NCBI GenBank assembly: GCA_024138025.1
Contig: JAMXBD010001585.1
Location: 186,001 to 250,000, forward strand
Reading direction: 5' to 3'
DNA: 64,000 nt
DNA from: Combretum micranthum
Taxonomy: Eukaryota; Streptophyta; Magnoliopsida; Myrtales; Combretaceae
Part shown: positions 46,501 through 58,420 of the stretch, one piece after another
Layout: each line of letters opens with the position of its first letter
Position numbering within the stretch: the first letter of the stretch is position 1
The notes under the pieces: model-generated
What the model saw: only the letters and a program-made list of their open reading frames with translations
Told to the model about the DNA's origin: nothing
Database searches by the model: none
Translations under genes and position numbers: made by a program

Positions 46501-47111
46501 AGCACTTCATAACTGTTCTATGCTCTTTTCGACTTTCTCATGGAGTTCTTCCATCCCCTCTCTAAACATCCACTGCATCTCTGTCGATAAAGTATCCAAA
46601 ATTAACTTTGTGTCAACTCCTCCCTTCTTACCTTCAGATGCACCATTCTATGACATGTTTCTTACTTGCAGGAACAAGTAAAAGAATTCTCACAAATCTA
46701 TCGCTCACGTGTTTCACTCTACAAATGGTTCGCTCGACCCACTCGTGTTTTCTCACAAATAAGATGTTGTTCCTCTCCCTAAATTACTCTTTCAGTTCTT
46801 TAAGAACTAATTCGAGCAACTCAAGACCTAACCAAAGAATTTAACCTGAGCTTATCAAGGGTAACCTCTGGAACGATTCAACAAACAATTCTTTCACTAA
46901 ACCAAACGATGAGACATTTAATAATTTTCTTTCAACAATTCACTCACTTTTTTTTGAATTTTTTTTTATTGATTTCTTTCTTTCTCTCTTTTTCTTTTTT
47001 TATCACAACGATGGACTATCAAGATCTAATCGATGAAACAATCTAGACTACAAACCCTAAAAGATACAAACTTTAATGAAGGAAAAGGATAGGCAAACCT
47101 TAACAAACCTA

Positions 47112-47124
47112 GGCTCTGATATCA
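47112..47124 (-). other. Primer binding site, iMet-like
   Basis: The minus strand reads TGATATCAGAGCC, one base from the iMet-type TGGTATCAGAGCC. The PBS/LTR junction motif TGATATCAAACTRATATGAA is present twice (about 47118 and 47147), a small local duplication. Confidence 0.75.
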
Positions 47125-47127
47125 AAC

Positions 47128-47512
47128 TAATATGAAATTAGGCGTTGATATCAAACTGATATGAACAACGCCATCACAATCAAGGTAGGCGGCGTTTGTC
47201 CGGTGTTCAATAAAGGCCCTCCATTGATGATGTTTTCCACACGGGTAGTGTTTGTATGTAAGCTAGCGATGCTCCTTACTAGCTTTGATCAATTCTGCAT
47301 GAAACTTGTCCTGATCCATTCTCAAGATCGCCTTGATGATATTGATCAGTTTGGATTCATTCTGGATGGTGTGCAAATGTATCCCCTCCTCTTGAACCTT
47401 TTGAATCAACCTGTTGAGTGCTTCTTTGGATCTTCTAGCCCGAGTCCTTGAAGTCGATCCAAGTGGTATCATAAGTGAATCTACTCTTGATCTTCTAGCC
47501 ATGCCTCTATCA
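47128..47512 (-). repeat. 5' LTR of the Ty3 element, internally deleted
   Basis: 385 bp against 812 bp for the 3' LTR. The coding-like tail (SRTRARRSKEALNRLIQ) is kept and the rest is mostly lost. The inner boundary may be 47128 or 47157 because of the local duplication. Confidence 0.75.
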
Positions 47513-47517
47513 ATTCC

Positions 47518-48560
47518 CATCACTCATAGAAGATCTAAAATATACTTTTGTTGGGAAATAAATATGCCTTCTTTAAATCGAGCTACTTTAATCTCTAGAA
47601 AAATATTTGAGTTTCCCAAGTTCTTTATTTTGAAATTCTTTGGCAAGTCTACCCTTTAGCCTTACAATTTCCTCTTCATCATCACCCATCACAATGATAT
47701 CATTAATATATCCTATCAAGACTGTAAGTTTACCTCTTGAGTGTCTAAAGAAGAGAGTGTGATCTCTTTGGCTTTGTTTATAGCCTATACCAAGCATTAC
47801 TTTCACAAACTTTCCAAACCAAGCTCGTGATGATTGCTTAAGCCCGTAAAGTGCTCTTTTTAACCTACACACTTGGTTATTTTTCAGATATTTCTCAAAA
47901 CTCAGTGGAGGTTCCGTATACACCTCTTCTTCAAGACCACCGTGTAAAAAAGCATTTTTTTTTACATCAAATTGCCACAAACACCAATTGAAATTAGTAG
48001 ACAAAGACAAAAGAATGCAAATTGTGTTCATCTTAGCTATTGGAGTAAAAGTCTTCAAATAGTTTATCCCATGTGTTTGAGTGTACCCTTAGCTACTAGC
48101 CTACCATTGTACCTCTCTACGGATCCACTTGCATTAAATTTAATTGCATATACCCACTTACATCCTACTAGTCTTTTGTTTTTTGGACAATCAATAATTT
48201 CCTATGTATTATTTTTATTGAGTGCACTCATTTCCTCATTTATAACAAGTTTCCAATTCTCATCTCTAAGTGCCTCATTGAAGTTTTAGGGAACACAAAT
48301 AGTATCTAAATTAGTGACAAAACAACAATGTTTATGGAGATTTTATTGAAAGAAACAAAATGGGAAATAGGATGTTGAGTGCAACTTTTGATTCCTTTCC
48401 TAACAGCTATAGGAACATCTAATTCATCAATCACTAGATAGGGTAATTGAGGTTGTGTACCCGATTTTGAAATGAAATCTTGAACTTGCAATTGAGTAGA
48501 ATTGGGCTCTTTTCTCCTTGAGTAGACTAAGATAGGTCTTTTACTTGGTGATTATATATT
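47518..48560 (-). pseudogene. Copia reverse transcriptase region (5' part of split pol)
   Basis: The frame 47588-48058 is a Copia RT core: FTPIAKMNTICILLS, QFDVKKNAFLHGGLEEEVY, CRLKRALYGLKQSSRAW and the catalytic box, here YINDI instead of YVDDM/I, so one catalytic Asp is changed. Upstream, 48306-48491 encodes VRKGIKSCTQHPISHFVSF, the segment that precedes RT in this lineage. Stops interrupt the region between. Downstream it continues to KYILDLL at 47530 and then across the Ty3 insertion to 37158. No integrase, PBS or 5' LTR was recognised. Confidence 0.83.
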
Positions 48561-51053
48561 TTGGATTGATTTTGTTGTGTTAAGGGGCTAGTCATGTGGC
48601 TATTAATCATCATTTTGTTCCTGTAGTTGCTCAAGAGATTAATCTTGTGGCTAATCAAGAGTTTATACAGGTGATGAAGATTGAATTGTTATGCTTAATA
48701 ATTTTAGGTTGAGCAATAACCTATAATTCAAGGAAATATAGCATATGTTCTTTATCTTTGTAGATGATTAGATCTGATTATAACAATCACGTGTGTGCAA
48801 TGTTTAGCTCGCATTGCACATGGTTTTAGAGGAGTGACTTGGCAATGGTACTTAGGAATGACTTACGAAAAGATGACAAGAAGGAGGTGTAAGCAATCTT
48901 AGATAACTCAAATGCACACGTGACAGGTGGAAAGAACTATGCAGTATCAACCCCACAATTCTTGGAGAGAGATAATGCGGTCTTCATTTTGAACTTGTTT
49001 GATCTTTGTGATTACAATTTGACAGCACAACATCGTTTCTTTAAAAACCTAAAAAATCTCCTTAAATGAGGAGGACTCCTAAAGTATTTATAGAATTTGG
49101 TCGTTAACAACACCCATTAGATCACGTGAAGTATGAATAGCTGAGATAAGTCCTTTTGCTAATGGATCATTCCATTGGCTTCTATTGAGTTTAAACTCAT
49201 GAGAGCCTCTTTTAAGTGCATATGCTTCTCTGAGAAAGGTTGAGAGCGGACAAACCAATCCAACAATTCTTACTCCAAGTCCACTATATCAAATCTCTCA
49301 TAAACCATTCCAAAATTCATATTAGACTATTTAGACCCTGTCACATAGCCTAAGAGTCGTGATATTTTATATAATTAATTTTAACCCTCTATAATTTGCC
49401 TCCGACCAAAGTCCTTTAGACAAAAAATCAAAAGGATTTGGGCATAGAGTAAATTAGCTTGAGTATTGTCCAGCGCTTATGTGTTGTAACATAGCTAGAA
49501 AGCTGTTGGAGCTAATAGATTTATTTGCTGATATAAAATGTTATTGGAGTCTAACTAGATTCATCTTAATGCACCAGCTCACAAATAGTATCACTTTAGG
49601 CTCCTTTAATAGAAAACTGTCTTTGTGGGGCATATTCAGATTCATACGAAGGACCCATTTGAAGTAACTCAGGTTTGTTGTCTGCTTGTGAAGTAAAATA
49701 TTACGAGAGAGATCCGCAAACTCAATGAAATGATAGACACAAATCCAAGCAATTATGAAAATAAAAGATAATCTTAGCATAACCTTCTGGTGACAAGTGA
49801 CAACACCAACCCTCATTAATTCCAATGCTTGTTATTGTCATGTGCTCGTGGTCAAAATGTTTATCATTGGTCTTCCACTCATTCATTCCTTTTTTTTCTT
49901 TTTCACTTTACTAAGATAAAAAAAAAAAATTGATTTTGAATCATGGAGCTGTCGAGCTTGTATTCCATGTCGATCCGCGGTTAACAAAGCATGTTTCTCA
50001 GAATGTATACATACGTGATATATCTAGCAGATTGTATCCCTTTCGTTTTTTACTCCAACATATTTCCCTCTCCAATATTGCCATCTATTCAAATCTTAGT
50101 AAATCAATTTCAAATTATTTACTATCTTTTTCATTTGTCTATTGAACAGATACTTGACGTAGCCTCTCTTTCATCTCACTGTCATATAATAATAATAAAT
50201 TCCATGTTTAATGAACCATATCATAATCTTGATATTCCTGTATCTTCACAAAGCATATCCATAATACTATCACTCTTTGAAATCAAATCCAACGCAGTTA
50301 ATTTAAACCAATAAAATCTTTATCCAAATCTTATGCTGCCATTCCCTGTATATCCATCGTGTCCATATATAAATATATCCATGCATTTAGCGCAATAGAA
50401 CAAGAATGACCAACACTTTCTTGAACTGACCTAGAAAAGTGCAACTCGTCTTCCTTTCTTTACCAATAGCTTGCTTCTATGTGAAAATATTCAGATTCTG
50501 AAGTAGGCCCATAGTGGAAACCGAAGCTGTGCCCCCCTCCCTCTATCTATTCCAAGATTTCAGTTGGCCAACGCTGCTTCCTCATGGAAAGCCCCTTTTT
50601 CATTAGTAAGTTTTCTAATCCTCCATAAAACCCAATTGCCTCGTTTGGTACTACCTATAAATATCATGACAGAAACATGATATCCTTCGCAAGTTTCAAG
50701 ATGGAATATATGTATATAAATATTTTGAAAAAGACCCGTTTATTGATTCACGAATTATTTGCATATACATGTCAAACCATCCGATTCCTTAATACCATAT
50801 TTCTCCCAATTATAACGCTGACGATAATAAAGTTATTCAAGACCCTTCGTAAACCCAGTGACGTAACAAGGAAAAATAATAAATCGAATCCTTTGATTCC
50901 TTGTATCCTTTAACAGTACCCATTGCAAACTGCCTTTGCTCAAGTTGTGTGTGTATATATATATATATACACCAACACATTTATTCCATATTCATATTTA
51001 AGCCATAAAGTGTTGACTCCCATTACATGCCATCAAGAATATTGTAAATCTTG
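48561..51053. other. Unassigned region between retrotransposons
   Basis: No gene is supported. A TATA-like ATAAATA at about 50655 with a CT/C-rich upstream stretch (50420-50640) looks promoter-like, but no coding exon follows before the retrotransposon at 51059. A TG/TA microsatellite (GTGTGTGTATATAT...) is at 50947-50972. Another TATA-like site on the minus strand lies near 49089. Confidence 0.4.
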
Positions 51054-51058
51054 CCCAG

Positions 51059-51641
51059 TGCAATACGGAAGCGGAAAAGGATATTGTAAAGGAAAAAAAT
51101 TACGCAGACAGAATGATTCCAGCCGAATGCAGCAGGATTTGTTCGAATACGAACTTGAAGAAGAAAATGTTGTAATATATTTCTGATGATTCTTGTATTA
51201 CAATAGGCCTATATATAATGTTGTAATCGTAACAAATAGTGTGAAAAACAGAAATGATGATTGTCCCCCACGTGGGTTTAACAAACTCTGTAACTAGAGA
51301 ATAATTTGCTAACAAACTCTGTTTCTTTTTAATTACTAATTACTAAGTAACTAACTAGACTATTTACTAGTTATCTTGGCATAACCGGTCCATGAGATGG
51401 GCCACAGCCCATGACTTCAAGGCTTAGCCCATAACTTCTCCTTAGCCCCTGACTTCTTCTTCACTTATTTTGAATTATGTTTTCAGCACGTTTCTATCTA
51501 TCAGAAGCTTCTTTGAATGCATGTCTTTGTTTCCACGAACCCTAGTTCCTGTTCTCTTGCTGTCTCTTCCTCTGTTTCTAACTTCTCCTTTGTTTCTCTT
51601 TGTTTGACTCATCTTCCCTTGTTGCTTGCTGACTTGCTGCA
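51059..51641 (-). repeat. 3' LTR of the young chromovirus
   Basis: 583 bp, TGCAATACGG to CTTGCTGCA on the plus strand. The pol frame enters this LTR from the PPT side and stops at 51578, about 64 bp inside. Confidence 0.93.
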
Positions 51642-54600
51642 TTCCCCTCTACTTTAAGAACCCTTGACCACAAGGGGTGGTTAGGGTAACGAAGTTTGAG
51701 CTCCTCGAGGAATTCCCAAGTAGCTTCTTCTGAGTTCCGGCCACTCCAGGAGATAAGTACCATGGTCTCAGCGTGATTTCCTCTTTTGACCATTTTTCTT
51801 GCTATAATTGATTCTGGAGTTAACTCTTCTGTTTGTGTTATTGTAGGTAATGTTGCGAGCTGTCGGATCTGCTTCCGTGGAACTTCTTAAGCTGAGAGAC
51901 ATGGAAGATGGGGTATCTCGGCTTCCGGTGGAAGATCTAGACGGTAAACTACTGACCCAATCTTGTCAATTACTTTAAAAGGACCGTAGTATTTAGGAAG
52001 TAATTTGTGGATCCTAGAACTTTTTAGTGAGTGCTGCCGGTAAGGTTGGAGTTTGAGTAGTACGAAATCTCCTATGTTGAATGTCCTGTGTCCTCTTCGA
52101 GTCTTCCATTTGTTTCATACGTTGCTGGGCTCTTCTTAAGTGAAACTTAAGAAGTTTAAGCCTGTCTTCTCTATGGTCAGTATAGAATCCACCATCGCAT
52201 TTCGAGAGTCACCTGGTACATATGGGACATGCAATGGTGGTGGATAACCATACAAAGCCTCAAACGGAGTGGTTTTGGTACTTGAATGAAAATTCGTGTT
52301 GTACCACCACTCAGCTAAAGGAAGGAACTGATTCCAACACTTAGGTCTCTCACCCGATACACATCTCAAGTATGTTTCTACACACTTGTTAACAACCTCT
52401 GTCTGACCATCCGTTTGAGGATGGTAGGCAGTGGTCATATTGAACTCCACAGCTTGTAATTTGAAGAGTTCCTTCCAGAATAGACTTGTAAAAATAGGAT
52501 CACGATCACAAATAATGGTTTCAGGCATACCATGTAGCTTGTACACATTATCAAGGTAAATTCGAGCTACTGTGATTGCATTGTAGGGGTGGGATAGGGC
52601 GATGAAATGTCCATATTTACTGAGTCTGTCAACCACCACAAGGATAACATCTTTTCCCTCTGATTTAGGAAGTCCTTCAATGAAATCCATGCTAACACTC
52701 TGCCAATACCCTTGAGGAATATTAAGTGGTGATAGGAGGCCAGGGGTGGCCACATTTTCGAACTTAAAGCGTTGGCATACTTCACACTTTCGAATAAATT
52801 CTCTTACTTCCCTTTCCTGTTTAGGCCAATAAAAAACAGTGGAGAGCCTCTGATAAGTAGCCTGTGCTCCAGAATGACCCCCTAGAACTCCTCCATGATA
52901 CAACTTCAGTAGCTTTTCTCGAAGGATAAGAGAAGGTCCAACCACAAGTCTTCCTCTTCTCCTTAGCATTCCTTGCTCCCATGTGAAATGTCCTACTAAT
53001 TCCTCTTTTTGTAGTTTTTGGATGATTGTAGAATATCCCCCATCAAGGAACCAGCTAGCTTTAATTTCTTCCAAGATTTCTGGAATAGCACCTTGTAATT
53101 GTAAATGATTTAAGCATGCAGTGCTTCGTCTAGAGAGTGAATCAGCTGCTGTGTTGGTGCTGCCACTCTTAAATTCAATCTCATAGTCGAGTCCCAATAA
53201 CTTAGTTAACCACTTTTGCTGGCTTGGGGTAACTAGACGTTGCTCTAATAGAAATTTGAGACTTTGATGATCAGTTTTGATCACAAAGTGTCTCCCAAGC
53301 AGATAGTGACGCCATTTTTCAATAGCATACACCAAAGCTAACAGTTCTTTCTCATACACAGACATTCCTTTATGTTTTGGTGCCAATGACTTACTGATAT
53401 AGGCAATAGGATGTTTGTCCTGCATCAATACAGCCCCAATACCGTCTCCACTTGCATCTGTTTCTATAACAAACACCTTAGAGTAATCGGGTAAACTTAA
53501 TACTGGTGAATGTACCAGTGCCCTTTTTAATTGCTCAAATGATTCCTGTGCCTCTTTGCTCCACTTGAACTGATCCTTCTTGAGTAATTGAGTCAATGGT
53601 CGAGCTATGACTCCAAATCCCTGTATAAATCGCCTATAGTACCCTGCCAACCTAAAAAACCTCGTAGCTGTTTCAAAGTGTGTGGAATTGGCCATTGTTC
53701 TACAGCCTCAATTTTCTTTGGGTCAGTGGCTACTCCTTTTTTTGTGATGATGTGTCCAAGGTAGTCCACTTGTTGAACACCAAATTTACACTTTCCTTCT
53801 TCAAAAACAGTTGTTCCTTCCTTAGTGTACTGAAAACTACTCTTAAATGACTCTCATGCTCCTCTATACTAGCACTATAAACTAGTATATCATCAAAAAA
53901 CACCAAAACAAACTTTCGCAAGTAAGGTCTGAAGATATCATTCATTAACCCTTGAAAGGTGGATGGGGCATTTGTTAAGCCAAATGGCATAACAAGGAAT
54001 TCGTAATGCCCATCATGGGTGCGAAAAGCGGTTTTGTAGGTGTCTTCAGGATGCATCAATACCTGATGGTAGCCTGATCTTAAATCTAATTTACTGAAAT
54101 AGTTGGCTCCATAAAGTTCATCAAAAAGATCTTCAATGATAGGAATAGGGAATCTATCCTTCACTGTCTTTTTATTAAGCTCTCTGTAGTCCACACACAT
54201 CCGCCAAGAATTATCCTTCTTTTTTACTAAAACCACAGGTGAAGCAAATGGGCTATGGCTAGGTTTAATCATTCCACTCAATAATAATTCCTTGACCATG
54301 TTTTCTAGGACGGTTTTCTGTATCATAGAATACCTGTAGGGTCTCAAGTTGATTGGTGCAGCATCCTCAATCAAATGGATTCTGTGATTGCATGCTCGAT
54401 CAGGGGGAAGTCCCATAGGTTCCTCAAATAGGTCATAAAATTCTTCTAGAAGATCCATGATCAAAGGATGTAATTTATCATTGGTGTTTCTCTCAACAGA
54501 ATCAATGCTGGTAACTACCCAACATTGTACTTCCATAGTGGAAGAGGTGTTTCCAGTAAGGTATTTAGATTATGTCCAGAGATAACCTTAAGCTCCTCCA

Positions 54601-56205
54601 GTAGTCCAGTCAAGGTACAATTCTTGCCCTGCCATTCAAAACTCATCCATAAGTCTTTAAAATTCCATATCACAGTGCCTAATGAAACTAGCCATGGCAT
54701 TCCCAAATTAGATCATATGAGCTCAAGGGAATAGAATAGAAATCGGCCTGAAAATGTGTTCCCTGCATCTGCCATTCGAATGATCTCATCATTTTGGTAC
54801 TTTGAATCTTAGTTCCATCAGCCAATATCACCGAAACTGGAATAACCTCGGACTGTAAGCAGTCCACTCCCATGGCTATCTTCTCATTCATGAAATTAGC
54901 AGAACTCCCTGTATCAATTAATATGTTAAGGTTGTTCTTCTTGTAACTTCCTTTCACACGCATACAATGCTCCTTATTGCTACCTTCATTTTTCAAGGAA
55001 TTGAGATGCAACTGTGATAAATCTAAACCCAAATCTTCCACAGTTTCCTCCACCTCATTCTCATTTTCCTGTTCCAATACTAGCAAATTAAGCCTTTTGG
55101 TTTTACAGATGGCCTGGACCAAATGGTTCATCGCACCAAAAGCAAATTTTCTTGCGTCTTTTCTCCTCAAGTTCTTCTTGGGTAAGTTTCTTGACAGGCC
55201 TGTTAGAGGTAGGGTAGGTCTGGTGGGTGGTAGGATAGGTCTGGTGGTTTTGTTGTTGGGGTGGGGTACGGCTGTATGTGGGGGTGGTTAAGGGTTGGGA
55301 AGTGTTTGATTTACCAGGTGAGGAGTAATATGGTGCTGTATATCTGACATTTTGGAAAGGAGTGTGTGTTTGGTTTTTAAAGGTTTTCAAATTCTGTTTC
55401 GAAGATAAAAGAGTAGCTTCTTGTAGCTTTGCAAGGGTATAAGCTTGGGGTAGTGATTTGGGCTGAAACATACGGATTGGATACTGTATTTCAGGTTTGA
55501 GACCACTAAGGTAAAAGCTAACCAAATGAGGTTCGGTTAGTTGAACTTGAGTAGATAGATGCAAAAATTCATCATTGTAATCTTGTAAGGACCTATTTGC
55601 TGTAATTCCTTAAGTTCTGACATAGGGTCTTCAAATCCTTTGTCATTAAATCGTGCATTTAAGGTTCTGATAAATTCTTCCCATGTTAAAGCATTAATAT
55701 CCCTTCGACTTTTCACAAAAGCATTATACCATTCATAAGGCTTATCAGCTAGATGCATGGTTGCAATTTTCACCTTAAGATCTTCTGGAGTTTCATCTAA
55801 AATGAAGAATTGCTCAGCCCTAGCTACCCAAGTTCTAAAGCTCTCACCATCAAAAACAGGAAATTCAATGCGAGTATTTCGAGTTGGTACCTGGTATGTA
55901 GTAACATTGAGAGAATTACTGTTGTTACCCAGCATAGTTGCATCAGAACTTTTACCACTCCCTGGAGTTAATGCTGTTTGTTCCATAATGGTTGTCTTGT
56001 TCGTGAGGTGTTGCTTCAATGATTCAATTGTTTGATTTTGCTTCTCAAGAATTGCTTGTTGTGTTTTCAGAGTTTCGGAGAACATCTTCACCCAGCCATC
56101 TTGGCGATCAGATTGTTCCTTCATGGCCAGCTCGTGACGATCCGCTTGCTCCTTCAGGACAGCCTTCATTGCCTCCTCAATACGTTTGTGTTCACGGGTT
56201 TCCAT
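51578..56205 (-). pseudogene. gag-pol: Gag-pol polyprotein of the young chromovirus, several frameshifts
   Basis: From the ATG at 56205 the order is gag (coiled-coil start, then FPVFDGESFRTWVARAEQFF), zinc knuckle CFWCDEPFGPGH (about 55140), protease with LIDTGSSANFMN (about 54915), RT with [12 protein letters not shown] and FFDDILVYS (53730-54536), RNase H with VIETDASGDGIGAVLM, integrase with MDFIEGLPKS, CDRDPIF and [10 protein letters not shown] (52136-53695), and a chromodomain-like end VLISWSGRNSEEATWEF (51578-51793). Successive segments lie in different frames, with changes near 55570, 55150, 54700, 54530, 53720 and 52160. Every catalytic motif I checked is intact. Either the inserted copy was already defective or some indels are sequencing errors. 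Confidence 0.9.
51642..51650 (-). other. Polypurine tract inside the pol frame
   Basis: The minus strand reads AGAGGGGAA before the LTR start TGCAGC. In translation it is VEGNAAS, in frame with the chromodomain. Confidence 0.85.
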
Positions 56206-56221
56206 GGGTTGTGGCTGCAAA

Positions 56222-56235
56222 TGGCTCTGATACCA
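56222..56235 (-). other. Primer binding site, tRNA-iMet
   Basis: The minus strand reads TGGTATCAGAGCCA, 2 bp from the LTR. Confidence 0.93.
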
Positions 56236-56237
56236 AA

Positions 56238-56823
56238 TGCAATACGGAAGCGGAAAAGGATATTGTAAAGGAAAAAAATTACGCAGACAGAATGATTCCA
56301 GCCGAATGCAGCAGGATTTGTTCGAATACGAACTTGAAGAAGAAAATGTTGTAATATATTTCTGATGATTCTTGTATTACAATAGGCCTATATATAATGT
56401 TGTAATCGTAACAAATAGTGTGAAAAACAGAAATGATGATTGTCCCCCACGTGGGTTTAACAAACTCTGTAACTAGAGAATAATTTGCTAACAAACTCTG
56501 TTTCTTTTTAATTACTAATTACTAAGTAACTAACTAGACTATTTACTAGTTATCTTGGCATAACCGGTCCATTGAGATGGGCCACAGCCCATGACTTCAA
56601 GGCTTAGCCCATAACTTCTCCTTAGCCCCTGACTTCTTCTTCACTTATTTTGAATTATGTTTTCAGCACGTTTCTATCTGTCAGAAGCTTCTTTGAATGC
56701 ATGTCTTCTGTTTCCACGAACCCTAGTTCCTGTTCTCTTGCTGTCTCTTCCTCTGTTTCTAACTTCTCCTTTGTTTCTCCTTTGTTTGACTCATCTTCCC
56801 TTGTTGCTTGCTGACTTGCTGCA
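56238..56823 (-). repeat. 5' LTR of the young chromovirus
   Basis: 586 bp, almost identical to 51059-51641. Confidence 0.93.
56389..56396 (-). promoter_or_regulatory. TATA box of the 5' LTR
   Basis: TATATATA about 430 bp into the LTR in sense, leaving ~150 bp for R-U5. Same site in the 3' LTR at 51210-51217. Confidence 0.6.
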
Positions 56824-56828
56824 CCCAG

Positions 56829-57312
56829 ATTATCAACTTTATTGAACCACCAAATCTCTATAAAATAAGAGAATAACCCCTATCCTTTCATATGGTTTAC
56901 AGTTGTGGTAACAAAGGATTGACTCAAATCTTCCAATTTTATTGAATCACTATCCACCAATATTTATCTTCTTTACTGTCGTATCTTGACTATATAGAGC
57001 ATACTTCCCCTTCATTCGACCTGCCATTGGCGAACAAGTCTTGTTAAGTTGGTCTTCATACCTGTTTGGCTTCAATGGGATACAGGGTTTGACACTCAAT
57101 TGGTGCGGCGCTTAAAGATCAGACACGCTCATGACAAGCATGCTTGTCGCCTTTCCCACGAGCTTCATTCGCGAACACAGAAACAAGGCCGTTGTGCATT
57201 CCACGCTAAGGTGCATTGAGAATAAGGTTAGACGATCGATCCCTCGCGAACAACGACGGGAGGGGGGAATTTTCATACAGGGCGCGTGCATTGCATGCAC
57301 CAGAGCGCGACT
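56829..57312. other. No recognisable gene
   Basis: Spacer between the young chromovirus and the SINE. 57100-57312 is GC-richer than its surroundings, with no motif I recognise. The string ACAAGCATGCTTGTCGC (about 57133) resembles CCAAGCATGCGCGTCGT near 58351, which may mark an old repeat cut by the SINE and AT-rich DNA. Confidence 0.4.
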
Positions 57313-57492
57313 GCGAGGATCTTAACCTAGCAGAGTGGTCAGGATTGAGAATATGGACGTCAGAGGCTCGGGTTCGACACTCACAGAGGTCAAATGTAAT
57401 TTATAGCTTGGCGCGTGAATTACGCCGCGGGTGGATTTAGGTCGGGCCGACGGGGCCCTCGCCTTCCAGACCCAAAAAAAAAATAATTTTTA
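57313..57492 (+). repeat. tRNA-derived SINE
   Basis: Polymerase III box A TAGCAGAGTGG (57328-57338) and box B GGTTCGACACTC (57371-57382) at tRNA-like spacing, a GC-rich tRNA-unrelated body (GCGCGTGAATTACGCCGCGG) and an A-tail (57474-57483). This is the standard build of a plant SINE. Mobilisation would depend on LINE enzymes. No clear target duplication was seen. Confidence 0.75.
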
Positions 57493-58420
57493 AAGGTGTT
57501 TTAAAAAAAAATTTATATTATATGTATATTATAAAGAGAGAATTATAACATAAACAAATGTGATATAGTGATTAAGCATCAAATTTCATGAAAGTACTTT
57601 TTTTTTCAACATGCATTTATCACACTAACTACTTCTCTCTCTTACACTAATTAATAATATTAAATTCTTTCATCATAAAATTATCAAACTAAATAAATTC
57701 TTATTAATAACTATTTTGAGTTCAAAGTATACAAGGTAATAATTATTATTATACATATTACAATTAAATATTATTGCACACTAATCATATAATTTGATTT
57801 AGTAACTTTTTTTCTTTAATTAATGTTATTTAAATATATATGAATTAATGAATAACTATCCTATTTACATATATTTTATGACCTATTTGTGCTAAAAGTA
57901 ATCACGTTGCATATTAATTATATAATTTGATTTAATAATATTATTTTTTTTACATGTAATGCTAAGAAAGTTAACACGGTATTGAATAAATATCCTATCT
58001 AGAAATATTTTGTGATTTATTTTTAATAAACGTAAAATTTATATAGATATTAACTCTATATTTTTTATTAATAATTAATTTTCAAGTGATATATATTATC
58101 TTTTATAAAATACATTAAATACCCTTAATTATTATTTGAATGATTTTTTTCATGAAGTTTTAAAAAATATCATATTGAAATTATTATAAAATTCTCATAA
58201 ATATATATGATTTAATATAATTTTAATAGTGAGTAAATATTAATAAATAATTTTAAATTTAACTTAATTAAGGTCCGATCCCCCAATCGTATAATATTGT
58301 GTTTGCCCCTGCAGTACACTCCAACACGTCAAGACCATAAGTGCGCATGCCAAGCATGCGCGTCGTCTTCTCCAGTAGCTTCTTCCACCATTTCCACATC
58401 AGGATGATACACACACACCG
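57493..58420. other. AT-rich region, no gene
   Basis: 57493-58270 is strongly AT-rich with many short TAATTA/ATATAT motifs and no open frame of note. GC content rises again abruptly at about 58272 (GGTCCGATCCCCC). Confidence 0.5.

Larger units (their letters stand above)
37625..46656 (-). pseudogene. gag-pol: Gag-pol of the Ty3 element (split and degraded)
   Basis: The probable ATG is at 46656. Gag reads through KILSFQGKNDPKAYL and LVAIEFLDYAIV to 46180, then continues at 42038 after a solo LTR insertion. A zinc-knuckle remnant (CRGRGHIASQC, first Cys pair reduced), protease (MIVDGGSCTNVVSALLVEKL, 41103-41528), RT ([18 protein letters not shown], 39854-40183), RNase H remnant, integrase core ([19 protein letters not shown], 38299-38673) and a C-terminal region (FNVIDLSPFDVGDED) follow. 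The frame then crosses the PPT into the 3' LTR and ends at 37625. Many in-frame stops and some frame changes are present, so it is dead. Order is gag-PR-RT-RH-INT, as in Ty3 elements. Confidence 0.86.
37159..47512 (-). mobile_element. Ty3/gypsy element inserted in the Copia pol
   Basis: LTRs at 37159-37970 and 47128-47512, PPT at 37971-37983, iMet-like PBS at 47112-47124. The target duplication is ATTAC (37154-37158) and ATTCC (47513-47517), one mismatch. The Copia reading frame continues from the right flank (KYILDLL) to the left flank (GCKLIDIPIEKN), confirming the insertion point. The 5' LTR has lost ~427 bp relative to the 3' LTR. A 4.1 kb solo LTR splits its gag. No chromodomain was recognised at the pol end. 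Confidence 0.88.
51059..56823 (-). mobile_element. Young Ty3/gypsy chromovirus
   Basis: 5,765 bp with LTRs of 583 and 586 bp that appear to differ only by one substitution and three single-base indels. Target duplications are perfect (CCCAG at 51054-51058 and 56824-56828). PBS and PPT are in place. Gag-pol is complete in content but crosses reading frames at least five or six times. The near identity of the LTRs means a recent insertion, so the frame changes deserve attention. Confidence 0.94.

Noticed and set aside
37159..47512. Endogenous pararetrovirus
   Set aside because: LTRs, integrase core and gag-PR-RT-RH-INT order show an LTR retrotransposon; no movement protein or pararetroviral features were seen.
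50420..51053. Promoter and first exon of a host gene cut by the young chromovirus
   Set aside because: A TATA-like site exists, but no exon with recognisable coding content appears on either side of the element at 51054 and 56829.
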